Assembly (NCBI GenBank): GCA_010356995.1
Contig: ML996689.1
Location: forward strand, 1,757,979-1,821,978
Source of the DNA: Trichodelitschia bisporula
Taxonomy: Eukaryota; Ascomycota; Dothideomycetes; Phaeotrichales; Phaeotrichaceae
DNA: 64,000 nt
Reading direction: 5' to 3'
Position 1 is the first letter of the stretch; the number at the start of each line of letters is the position of its first letter. Positions 46,525 through 55,425 of the stretch are shown piece by piece. The notes below the pieces were generated by a model that saw only the letters and a program-made list of their open reading frames with translations, was not told the DNA's origin and made no database searches. A program made the position numbers and the translations under genes.

Positions 46525-48133
46525 ATGTCTGACGACCCCTGGTCCCCATTTACCGACAGCAGTACGGAGTCGGTTACTCGCACTGAAGAGCAGATGGCGA
46601 ACATAGCTGAGCCTGTCATAAATGCCGACGCTACTGACAGCGTCCCTGAGTCTGTTACTGGCACTGATGATCACATGGCCACCACCGACAACGCCTCTGG
46701 GCCGTCTACCGACTCTGAGGGGGCTACCGAAGCTCCCAAGCCGACAGTTATGGGAGACGATGCGGTCCATTCGGTTACAAATGGCGTTCAGAAGATGGCG
46801 CTCACCTGTAACGGCAAGGCTCCCATCGATCTGAACGCCAACGGTGGCCGCTCGGTTCCCGGAGTCAAGTACGGCAAGAAGGAAGCCAATGAAGCCGGTA
46901 AGATCCCCTCACAAAGCCGCATCGTTGCGCATCTCAGCTTCAGCACCATATTGACCAAAACCAGGATACGCTGGAAAGAAGGGCAAACATTGGACTGACC
47001 ATGAACGGGTTCAAAAGAAGAACGAGTGGCGCTTCGAGCGTCACAACAACCTCGTGTCGTGCGCGGCACAGGTCTTTGCTGAGCTTGGAAAGCTCTCCTC
47101 GATTGTCAGTACTGCGACGGCGCAGGTGGCTGCGGTGGCGGCTCTGCAAGGCAATCCGGACTTCACGAATCAGGTCGAAGATGCTGTGATGAATGGAAAT
47201 GCCAATCTCGAGGATCTGGTTAGCGGCGATCTCGCTATCTTGCAGAACTCGTACCTTGCCGCTCTGATCAACAAGACTACGGCTGCCATTGCAACCATCG
47301 GCCTGGCTACTGCGACTGCCCAGGTTGATCTCGGCCCTACTATTGCTAAGTGTTTCGAATACCCGGGCCCGCACGTTGACCCCGACCTGTACAACCCCAA
47401 CACTTTCAACCCCGGCCACCGGACCAAATACCACCTTCCGAAGGAACAGCGCCATGTCCAACCCAATCAGTGGCACAAGAAACAGTCTACTGACAAGAAC
47501 TACGGGACAGGAAAGCAGGCGTACTCACAGAAACCCACGGCTCAGGATAGCGAGGTCTGGATCTATGCCAACGACCCGAGTGCCGCTACCATCAACGATG
47601 TCAAGCCTAGTTCTAGTGAGATTTGGATCGTTGCCAACGACCCGAGTGCCCCTACCATCAACGAGGTCAAGCCTAGGTTGGTCAAGAAACACGGGACCGG
47701 AAAGCAGGCGCACTTACAGAAACCCACGGCCTGGAGTGGTGAGGTCCACAGCGTTGCCAACGGCGCGGGTGCCGCTACCATTAACGATGTCAAGCCTAGG
47801 CTGAGCAAGAAGGCCTATTATAAGGCTAAGCGCGCGGACAAGAAAAAGCAGGCGCGTGCCTCGAGCAGCGCTTCTGCCGCCAACAATGTCGGTGCCCCGT
47901 CGGCGCCGACCACTGCGAAGGACACTGCCACGGCGAAGACCATAGCTTACACTCCCGGAGGCAACAGCTGGGCTGAGATGGCTGAGCTTTCTGATGAGCT
48001 TGCTGAAAAGACTCAGAATCTCGAGACGCCTGTTTCTGACAGCTCTTTTGCTGGCTCTGAGAAGTCGTCCACCCCCACTGTTGAGACGTCCCAGACTGTC
48101 GAGCAGGGCGGCGCTGCTGTGGCGAGCCAGTAG
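46525..48133 (+). CDS. Orphan repeat-containing protein (cluster gene 1)
   Basis: Exons 46525-46897 and 46965-48133 encode 513 residues. The 67 bp intron (GTAAGA ... ACCAG) restores NEAG|YAGKKGKHWTDHERVQKKNEW. There is an acidic Thr/Ser-rich N-terminus. A helical Ala-rich middle (LSSIVSTATAQVAAVAALQG...) follows. Then come three diverged repeats of the form GTGKQA-x-QKPTA...EVWIYANDPSAATINDVKP (coding bases about 47503-47808), then a basic segment SKKAYYKAKRADKKKQ. A Ser/Thr-rich tail contains SWAEMAELSDELAEKT. No signal peptide or membrane segment, so intracellular, possibly nuclear. I know no family with this combination. The intron and the long clean frame make a real gene very likely; function is unknown. 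Confidence 0.72.
47503..47808 (+). repeat. Three diverged coding repeats inside cluster gene 1
   Basis: Copies start near 47503, 47608 and 47692; the middle copy lacks the GTGKQA part. The shared core is EVWIYANDPSAATINDVKP-like at protein level and gccaacgacccgagtgcc-like at DNA level. Copies share the core closely, so the amplification is relatively recent. Confidence 0.85.
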
Positions 48134-49157
48134 GCGGCTGATCCTTCGGAAGTCTTCCTTGCTAGTACGGAAATGAGTGCCTGGGCAGGTGGCACGTTGA
48201 AGTGTACGGAATTGGCGGGGGTCCTGCCAGTTCGGACATCTTGATGGCGCTGCATGTCTGGTGTTGGTCTATTCCTGAACGCTAACACGTGACAATGTAC
48301 TTTGCGTGGATAAGGGCGACGATTTGCGGGACGCACGGGGTTCGGTATTCGTACATGAAATTTCGAGTGTTTAGTCAGATAAAGCCTTTGTCCCCATGTT
48401 TTCTGCATCGTGAGAATGCTAAGCATGTGCTGTTTAGACATGAATGTACCTTAGCAACCAAGGATTCCGAGCATCCCGCTCCCAGCAGCCAACGACATTC
48501 CCAAGCAGTCCGCATGCTCTTACTAGAGCAAGAAGGTGTAAAACACAATGACCTCAGTGCCTCTAGTAATGGTGGGCGGGCAGAGTGTTAAAGTTGAGAG
48601 GTGATGGGATGAGATGACGTTAGAGTGCCCAAATGGTCATCGCACTCTTACTCAGCAAATGTCTTGGCAAGAGACGGACACAACCTTTTTTCCGGGGATG
48701 CGCCATCATTCCTTGGCAAGGCTGGATCTTGGCACCACGTCTTCCGGTCTGCCTCGCAACCAGCTGGGCGGGCCAAACATCGTTAACCCAGAAAAGACAT
48801 GCAATCTCAAGCTGAGACGGCAAGCATGCGCTGGATCAGGCGGAGATTGATATGACTAAAAGGCAAATACAGGCGTCGAAGAAGTCAATCGAGCTCAAGT
48901 GAGGTTGGAAGCGCAGAAGTTGAATGTTTAGTAGAGGGCTCGTTACGAATTATAACAGACGACATACTGCACCTGCCTATTTAGGAATCCATTCAACAAC
49001 TGCAAAAATGCCAGTGAATGCAAACGCGAGCGCTAGGACGAACTTAACCCCACCAACATCTAGGAGAACTTCAAACCTGTCACCACCGGCATCCACACTG
49101 ATCCTCCAAATTTCCATTCATACATAGCCAGCGACTCGAAGAATTTTTTTCCAAGAT
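48134..49157. other. Intergenic region between cluster genes 1 and 2
   Basis: About 1 kb. A short ORF from 49008 (MPVNANASART...) is too weak to call. No repeat or domain recognised. Confidence 0.35.
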
Positions 49158-49968
49158 TTGGACTTCAATGGAGAAGGTGAGGACGACGACTCCCGGCCGC
49201 GAGAATTCATGCTAATAGTGGAGCAGCAGACGAACATCTCGAAGACCATCAAGGAGCTGGCGCTCCTGGCTGCAGAAGACAGCATGGCGACACCTTCGAA
49301 GTTCGACAAGCAGCCAAAGAGCTGGGCCGAGGTCGTGAAGTCAATACCTCAGATGTTAAACCAGCCAGAGGCCTCCAGCGCCAACTTCCGAGTCCGACGT
49401 TCGACCTGCTTCGGAGTGGCAGTCCGGCTTTGACTGGGCCGAGGATGTGGAGCAAGCCGCTGCAGCCGGTCTCCTGCCAGGTATAATGCGTGCGGACAAT
49501 TTCGTCAAGAAATGGAGGTCCGATTTTGACTGGGCCGAAGACGTTGAGGCGGCTGAGGCTGCGGGTCTCGTATCAACCTTGTCTGTCCACAATGCGGCTC
49601 TGCGACTCCGGCTGCCAACTCCGAGAATCTGGGCAACGCAAAGGGAGAAGATGAGCCTGAGGATGCTGGGAAGATCAACCCCATTCAGAAAGACTAGCAT
49701 TACATCGAAGCCAGACATCATAAAATTCGGCAAGATGTCTCGTAGGTCGTCGACACTGGCGAATCTAATTTGCTTATACGTTTGGTCAGCTTCACGTCAC
49801 AAAGAAAGAGAAGAAAGGTTGGCCAGTCTGGATCAGAGGAGGATATCTATCTTCTTCTACTTTTCTTATGCCATAACCTTTCATTTCGTATTGTCCACTG
49901 TATGCTCTGCCGTGATATTTGTGCAAAGTCAGCTGTCGACCCGCCCAGCAGCCATGAGACTAGGTTGA
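49158..49968 (+). CDS. Possible orphan gene with a repeated FDWAEDVE module (cluster gene 2)
   Basis: Two frames, 49158-49433 and 49361-49968, carry coding-like text that continues across a frame change. Joining them needs either a frameshift (then a pseudogene) or a 34 nt intron: GTGAAG at 49335 to CCAG at 49368, restoring SWAEV|RPPAPTSESD. The second frame holds two copies of a WRSDFDWAEDVEAAEAAG-like module about 75 bases apart. No family recognised. The true start may lie upstream of 49158, since the frame enters from a stop close by (about 49140). Treat the exact structure as unresolved. Confidence 0.35.
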
Positions 49969-50160
49969 TGCCCTCTTATCCCCAAAGGTGACACGCCCTC
50001 ATGTTCAAAATCCTTACGAGGTATGAATCTTCACGATTCTTCCGTTACAGCTTGGCATGCCCGGTAAGCAAACACACAGCTAGCAGAGACATTCACCCGC
50101 CCTTGCCACTTGCCTACGCCTACCCATTTTGCATTGCCTTCCAAAACATACCTCCGCCTG
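49969..50160. other. Intergenic region between cluster genes 2 and 3
   Basis: About 190 bp leading into the repeat leader of cluster gene 3; nothing else recognised. Confidence 0.3.
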
Positions 50161-50342
50161 CGATTCGCACCTCCGTCTCCCACCTACACCTTCGTCTCCC
50201 ACCAACATCGCCATCTCTCACCAACATCTCCATCTCTCACCCACATCTCCATCTCCTACCCACATCTCTATCTACCACCCACATCTCTATCTCCCACCCA
50301 CATCTCAATCTCCCATCCAAACTTTCGTCTCCCACCCACCAC
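50161..50342 (+). repeat. CCACATCTCCATCTCCCA pyrimidine-rich repeat leader
   Basis: About ten imperfect copies of an 18 bp unit (cccacatctccatctccc and variants) in front of the ATG at 50381. The open frame through it reads HLHLSPTSPSPTH-like peptide, which is a by-product of the repeat. Probably the 5' leader of cluster gene 3. Confidence 0.9.
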
Positions 50343-50380
50343 TTCAATCCGCTCAGGTTCTTGACTGGCAATCGCCCACC

Positions 50381-51082
50381 ATGACTCTAAAGGAGGACAA
50401 CATCAACACTGTGGAAACCGCCATGACAACCACACAGGGCCCTGCCACCACCGTCGCTTCGATAAACGAAGTCGCCAAGAGTTTCAGCGCGACCATGGGA
50501 GCCGTGTGCCATAACCTCAGCGGCTACAAGCCGGTCAACAAGGCGTACGTGAAGGAAGCTCTCAAGCCGACAATCAAGCTTGCCATTTCGTCTCTCAAAC
50601 CGCGTCCCACGCCCGTCTTTCTTAGAATGTATACCGAAGATGACGAGAAGAAGTCTGGCAAAATTCTAGCTGACAATCACTACTATACGGATAATATAGT
50701 CCAATCAGGCGATGTTATAAACTCTAAGCATGTCGGCGGCGTTGCTAACAAGGCTGCTCCCAGTGTCGACAACAAGAAGGCCGTTATGATTCAGGACTAC
50801 GCTGCCGTCGAAATGATGAGGGCGGCGGCAAAGACGGAATACGGCCTGATCGACAGGAAGATATTTGCAGAGAGGGCGAAGAAGAAGCGTGATCAGGCCA
50901 AGGGCAAAGTGGTCAAGCGCTGCGACCCCGAGCGGTGGCATATGCGCCGCAACCCAAAGTACAAGCGTGACACGACTGTGGCGGCTACGGAGGCTGCTCA
51001 GTCGACTGCGTCTACGGAGCCCACCACGGAGGCCGCAGAAGCAAACGAAAAGTTCGCGAGCGATCTCATGCAACTTAATTAG
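50381..51082 (+). CDS. Orphan basic protein (cluster gene 3)
   Basis: A single frame of 233 codons from MTLKEDNIN. Hydrophilic, Lys/Ala/Thr-rich, with no signal peptide or membrane segment. The middle holds YVKEALKPTIKLAISSLKPRPTPVFLRMY. A long predicted helix with DYAAVEMMRAAAKTEYGLIDRKIFAERAKKKRDQAKGK follows, then DPERWHMRRNPKYKRD. An Ala/Thr/Glu tail ends it. Basic helix followed by an acidic tail is also seen in the genes at 52455 and 55426. The frame remains open upstream through the leader repeat, so the start is chosen at the first ATG after the repeat. No family known to me. Confidence 0.6.
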   Translation: MTLKEDNINTVETAMTTTQGPATTVASINEVAKSFSATMGAVCHNLSGYKPVNKAYVKEALKPTIKLAISSLKPRPTPVFLRMYTEDDEKKSGKILADNHYYTDNIVQSGDVINSKHVGGVANKAAPSVDNKKAVMIQDYAAVEMMRAAAKTEYGLIDRKIFAERAKKKRDQAKGKVVKRCDPERWHMRRNPKYKRDTTVAATEAAQSTASTEPTTEAAEANEKFASDLMQLN

Positions 51083-51363
51083 TAAGTGACTCTTGAAACT
51101 GTTGAATTGGGCGATGACTTACGGAAATATTCATGTTGTTGAGCACGGAAATGAAGTTGAGGAGTACAGGAGCTGGTCGGCCCTAGACCGGCAGATTTGG
51201 GGTTGGCTTGATGGTTTGCCACCTCGTCGCAAGGCTGCTCAATCTTCCACTTGAGCGAGGTTATGTGTTGGGGCGGTGGAGTATGTAATTCAGGTCTGCG
51301 GGTTTGATGGTTGAGATGTCTGGCATCGGCCTTTCAAGTCAACTGCACGTGGAGTTTAGCGAG

Positions 51364-51530
51364 ATATGATATCCGTCCCATTGCCTCAGGGACTTACTGG
51401 ATGTGATATACGTCCCATTGCTCCAGAGCCTTGTTGGATGCAATATCCCTCCCATTGCTCCCGAATTCTCGCCGAATATGCTATCCGTCCGAATGTCCAG
51501 GATTCTTGCCCAATATGATATATAAATTCT
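51364..51530. repeat. Diverged array with 37-38 bp period, array 1 (five units)
   Basis: Units begin at 51364, 51401, 51438, 51476 and 51513, with period 37, 37, 38, 37. The shared core is atatgatatccgtcccattg, with substitutions in every copy. Spacing is preserved far better than sequence. Confidence 0.88.
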
Positions 51531-51954
51531 ATTTAATGTCCAATGCGGCTCCCGAGGGACCATGTAGACAGCCTATAGCAAAACTATGTTACAAAATGGG
51601 CATCTAAGCTAAAAGAAAACCCAGCGTGGGGAAAAATTTCTTTGGGGAGGGGCTCTTCGGGCACGTCCCAAAGCATATCTGGTGAGGTGTTGGTGGGTTG
51701 TTGTTGTTGATCTGGTACTACCCGAATATTAGACTCTGTGAGGTCGGTATTCACTTCCTCCTTCCTCCTTCCCGGGGCCATCTCCTGGAGTTCGGGGCTC
51801 TCTGACGTGCCTTCGATCGAGCTCCGGCAGCGTGCGCAGGTATTCCGAACGCGGCGTTGTCCGCATCGAGATGCCGTACGGGTAACTTGGGCTATGAAGC
51901 TGGCAGAGGGTGAGGCATGTGGTGCACGCATGGTGTGCTCAATTGAGCTGCCGA

Positions 51955-52085
51955 ATATGATATGCGTCCCATTGCCCAGGAATCTTGCCGGATGTGATAT
52001 CCCTCCTATTGCTTTAGTCTCATGTCGAACGTGATGTCCGCCCCATCGCCCCGTGGTCTTACTGAAAAGTGACATCTGCCCAACA
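51955..52085. repeat. Diverged array with 37-38 bp period, array 2 (four units)
   Basis: Units begin at 51955, 51992, 52029 and 52067. It is followed to about 52160 by sequence (ccaacaccctccactc...) that recurs after array 3. It lies about 370-500 bp upstream of the ATG at 52455. Confidence 0.88.
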
Positions 52086-52454
52086 CCCTCCACTCTCGTT
52101 GAGAGGATATATCGCATCCCATCCCCCTCCGGATGCCCCCAACGCCGCGCTGAGGCCACCGACGCACGACTATCGTGACGAACGTACCTTCCCCCGAGGA
52201 AGCAAACCGTATCGATGAGCCCGCACAGTCACCACACTGCGTGAAGGGTACGGAGGCACGATAGTCCGTGACCCAAGCGTTGCTCGTGAGGTTGTAACCA
52301 TATTGCAGTGCTGGCGCAGTCCATCTTTCCACCAAGTCCTCAATTCCTCAGTCCCCGAAGCCCCTCAATTCCCCAAAGTCCCCGAAGCCTCATATCTTCG
52401 AACGCCTTCAAGCAATCCAGCGACGAGAAAATCAGAGATCCCACCGCAGCCAAA

Positions 52455-52763
52455 ATGAAGATCACTGTCGTCGAGCACCTCTACGCCATGGACACAGAGC
52501 GCGAAGTTGGACGCCTTGCACGCTCTACCAAGAAAAACGCCTTGCGCCATAAGATGCAGCAAGACATCAACGACTTGGCCCAGGACCTGATCGACGATCA
52601 GGAGGCCGTCATCGCGGCGCGCGAGGCTGCTGAAGAGGAAGTGGGCTTCAACTACAATGCGGTAAGTCACCCTAACGAACGACGACGTAAGACGTGTGCT
52701 GACAGCCGATAGCCGTTCGCTTATCGACTCAAGATTTCCAGCAAAGGTGGCGAGATGGTCTAG
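52455..52763 (+). CDS. Small orphan protein, duplicated copy 1 (cluster gene 4)
   Basis: Exons 52455-52661 and 52713-52763 give 85 residues. The intron has GTAAGT, a GTGCTGAC branch and two acceptors, CAG at 52705 and TAG at 52712. Use of the first gives a different short tail (about 97 residues in all), so the C-terminus is uncertain. The body is a charged helix: TKKNALRHKMQQDINDLAQDLIDDQEAVIAAREAAEEE. It is the upstream member of a tandem duplication; the partner begins at 53617 or 53770. The intron is about 85% alike between the two. The first exon is only weakly alike, with IDDQEA..AA.E versus IEDEQA..AA.E. No family known. Confidence 0.5.
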
Positions 52764-53255
52764 GATGTTGGGATGCGGTACTTGGCATGTGATATGATGT
52801 GTCGACAAATCTAAAGCGCTCCAGCGTTTTGTTTCTCGTACATCTCCCTGAATCAAGCACTCTTTTTGGTCTCCTCAATTTCTTTTCTCAATCTGCGCGG
52901 CTTGACGTGACTCGTGCTTTCATATATTGACTCGATCGCCCGGCGTGATATCCGAAGGCCATCGCTGGCGACGGCGGCGTATTATCGAAAGGCAGCATCC
53001 TGCTGCCCAAAGTATACCGTCTCGGTTCCAATAGCGCCGATTTCGTAAAGCCAGATGTCGTAAAGCCAGATTTCGTAAATCCAGACCTAGTGGCACATGT
53101 ATCTGCACGTAAGGCATATACCAGCCCCACGAACCCGGAAGCCCCATCTCTTAGAGAGAACACAAGTGCGGGCCGGTGCGTGCGGGCCGGTGCGTACGGG
53201 GCTTCGCGGGGCTCTCGGATGCGGCGTTGCCTGCGCTCCGATGCTGATGTGCCGA

Positions 53256-53345
53256 ATATGATATCCGTCCCATTTCTTTCGATTCTTGCCGAATATGGTG
53301 CCCGCCCAATCGCCCTGTGCTTTTGCTGACACCTGATATATGCCC
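53256..53345. repeat. Diverged array with 37-38 bp period, array 3 (three units)
   Basis: Units begin at 53256, 53293 and 53331. It is the counterpart of array 2 in the duplicated copy, and the following sequence to about 53420 also matches. Confidence 0.85.
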
Positions 53346-53566
53346 CAACACCCTCCATACCCATTGAGGGTAAGATATCACGTCTCATCACCCCCGAGAA
53401 TGCCCCCAAGCCGCGTTGACGCCGCGGAAACATGAATACTCGTGAGGAAAAAGCCGCGCTCGCGGCGGCAAACCTACCACGAAGCCCGCATGCCTTCCGC
53501 ATTTGAGTGCACGGAATACCGGAATTCCGCCCACAAAACGCTGCCCCCTTGGCGTCAACACTGTGC

Positions 53567-53574
53567 TATAAAAG
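53567..53574 (+). promoter_or_regulatory. TATA box of duplicated copy 2
   Basis: TATAAAAG lies 50 bp before the in-frame ATG at 53617 and about 200 bp before the ATG at 53770, in a suitable position for a start of transcription near 53600. Confidence 0.6.
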
Positions 53575-53616
53575 CCTGTACAGTTGTTCCCCAGCGCATT
53601 CTCTGCATCCACACGC

Positions 53617-54061
53617 ATGTCCATCAACCTGAAAATCTCCAATCTCGACCTTCTTTCAAGCTCCGTGAAACTCAACAACCCGAACAGGTAAGCAACCTCG
53701 TTGACGGCTTTAGAGCCCCCCCACGCCCAAGCAAGTCCGCAGACCAAGCTGCTAACAACCACCAGCAACATGGCCCCAGAGGGGTCATCCATGCAGACCA
53801 CGGGGGTCTCTCGCCCTCGTGCGAAGGCTGCGACTCGGCGTATTCTCATCAAGGCGGAGGCTGCGATGAAAGTCAACAAGATTGAGGACGAGCAAGCTGC
53901 GGCTGCGGCTGCTGAAACAACTGGTCAGGAGTGGGATGGGACACTGCCGGTAAGTCATCCACGAACGACGACGTAGGAGGTGTGCTAACAGCCACTAGCC
54001 GCTGAAGCTTCGGATCTATGTTGGTGGTCCAGACCGCGTTCAGTGGACCATCGGGGTTTGA
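53617..54061 (+). CDS. Small orphan protein, duplicated copy 2 (cluster gene 5)
   Basis: Exons 53617-53687, 53766-53949 and 53999-54061 would encode 105 residues, starting MSINLKISNLDLL. Intron 1 (78 bp; GTAAGC, GCTAAC, CCAG) keeps frame into SNMAPEGSS. The Met at 53770 is an alternative start (80 residues) if the first exon is untranslated. Intron 2 (GTAAGT, GTGCTAAC, with CAG at 53991 or TAG at 53998) matches the intron of copy 1. The body is an Ala/Lys/Glu-rich helix (VNKIEDEQAAAAAAETTGQEWDG). The last exon reads PLKLRIYVGGPDRVQWTIGV. No family known; no signal peptide. Confidence 0.5.
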
Positions 54062-54483
54062 AGATCCTCTTTGCTGCGAACATCATGAACTATTTTGAAG
54101 CGCTCTGGCGCAGATAGTTCTACGACATGGTTCACAATCAAGCTCCTGACCGGCTGTCCTGACCGGCTCTCTTATTCTGCGTGGCTTCCGTAACCTGTGC
54201 GGCTTGACATGACACTTCCTTTCGTATATGTATACGTCCGCCCGGCGTGATATCGTAAGTCCATCGCCGGCGACGGCGACATGTTGTCGAAAGGTGGCAT
54301 CCCGCAGCCCAAAGTATACAGTCTTAGTCCCGATGGCCTCAGTTTCGTAAATACCAGTCCCAGTGGCACATGCATCTACATGCCAGATATATACCCCAGG
54401 AACCCACAAGCCCCATCTCTTATATAGCACACAAGCCTTCACAAAAGACTCTCGTACCTCAAGTATAGCTCGCCGGCAGTGTG

Positions 54484-54525
54484 CCGCATGAGTCAAGTCT
54501 TGATCGTAGACTTCGACTCATGCGG
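54484..54525. repeat. Inverted repeat carrying TGAGTCA
   Basis: Arm ccgcatgagtcaagtc at 54484-54499 pairs with gacttcgactcatgcgg at 54509-54525, one base being unpaired. TGAGTCA, the Gcn4/AP-1 consensus, lies in the left arm (54489-54495). It may be a regulatory site or a transcribed hairpin. Confidence 0.8.
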
Positions 54526-54529
54526 AAGA

Positions 54530-54770
54530 GTACGATGTAGCATCAACGAAGAAGCCGGCGAAGCATGCGGCGCGCGGTGCAGCTCGTGCTGCCCTCGAGG
54601 CGCTGGTGTGTAAAGCTCTTGACGCGGAGCTGGCAGTCATTCAGGACGCCCGATATGAGTCCGCCGTCGACACTGAGTACAAAGCAGCCATGGCATTCAG
54701 AACAAAGCCACCGTCGATGACTCTGCTGAAGTCGCCCTTGCGCGACGTGCTTCTCAGATTTAGGCGACGA
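54530..54770 (+). pseudogene. Probable decayed relative of the orphan cluster genes
   Basis: From 54531 the plus strand reads STKKPAKHAARGAARAALEALV then KALDAELAVIQDARYESAVDTEY, without an ATG at its head. After about 54695 the coding-like text continues in another frame (NKATVDDSAEVALARRASQI, then a stop), so a frameshift is likely near 54697. The composition (STKK start, Ala/Arg helix, acidic end) resembles the genes at 52455 and 55426. It could also be an exon of an unresolved gene. Confidence 0.35.
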
Positions 54771-55425
54771 GCCTAGACGGAGGGCGACTGAGGCCACTGC
54801 ACTGAGTGCAGCCCGAGATCCAGGCACGCTGAAGATCAACAATCTTCGAGAGTCTGCCATCATTTTGAGACACCATCTTCAACCGCTGGTTTCACTGGTC
54901 ACAAAGCCGGATGCCGGCATGGTTGTCCGAGGGGGTGAAGCGGGAAAGTAATCAAAAACTCTGCCGGACAAAGACCATCTATAGATGAAAGAGAGCTGTT
55001 CTCCCCGTCCTCACGGCCTAACCTGTGGGCGGAGTTTGCATCCGAAGCTTCGCACACGTAGATGTCCGCGAAGATTTTACTTCGAAACTGGACGGCCATG
55101 GTGCTGAACCTGCACATGAAGCTGTCTTCTCGAATCCCCTGGAACATGTCGTCCAGGTCTCGTCCAGGCGGTGGCCAAGCAACGAGCTCGCAGTTAGCGA
55201 TCATAACCGGAAGTACGGGGCCGTAGACGGTCCTCTCCTGGCCGCGTCCGCACTTTGCAGAGTCGCCAAAAAGTCTCCAGGAGATAGGGGGCTCGAGGAC
55301 GCCTGCAACCACCCCAGGACCCTGCTCTGCAAACCCCACCAGCATCGTTGCCAACAAACGCCCCATCAGCAATACTCCCAGCGACACCAAAGACACCCGC
55401 GACCGCGTCACAAAGGGAAAAAAAG

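Larger units (their letters stand above)
51083..52454. other. Intergenic region with two repeat arrays
   Basis: It contains arrays of a 37-38 bp unit at 51364-51530 and 51955-52075, then the leader of cluster gene 4. Minus-strand ORFs running through it (e.g. 51584-52159) arise from the arrays and are not called. Confidence 0.5.
52764..53616. other. Intergenic region within the tandem duplication
   Basis: It holds the downstream block of copy 1 (52880-53165), array 3 and the promoter of copy 2. A minus-strand ORF (53502-52888) crosses it but derives from repeats; not called. A 15 bp unit (ttcgtaaagccagat) is repeated three times at 53042-53086. Confidence 0.5.
51950..54440. repeat. Tandem segmental duplication, period about 1.30 kb
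   Basis: Copy 1 spans about 51950-53170 and copy 2 about 53250-54440. Matching landmarks are: the array start (51951 and 53252, offset 1301), the gene intron (52662 and 53950, offset 1288) and the cggcgtgata block (52941 and 54243, offset 1302). Flanks (e.g. gcccaaagtatac) are readily aligned; the first exons are not. Confidence 0.88.
54062..55425. other. Intergenic region with a hairpin and a decayed ORF
   Basis: It contains the downstream block of copy 2 (54160-54435), an inverted repeat at 54484-54525 and the remains of a related ORF (54530-54770). Longer ORFs at 54899-55411 (minus) and 55025-55429 (plus) overlap and have no recognisable content. Confidence 0.45.

Noticed and set aside
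51584-52159. 191-codon minus-strand ORF
   Set aside because: Runs through the 37-38 bp arrays; its repeated NGTHIIFG-like text comes from the repeat, not from a protein family.
52888-53502. 204-codon minus-strand ORF
   Set aside because: Same reason; it also crosses the duplicated flank and the threefold ttcgtaaagccagat repeat.
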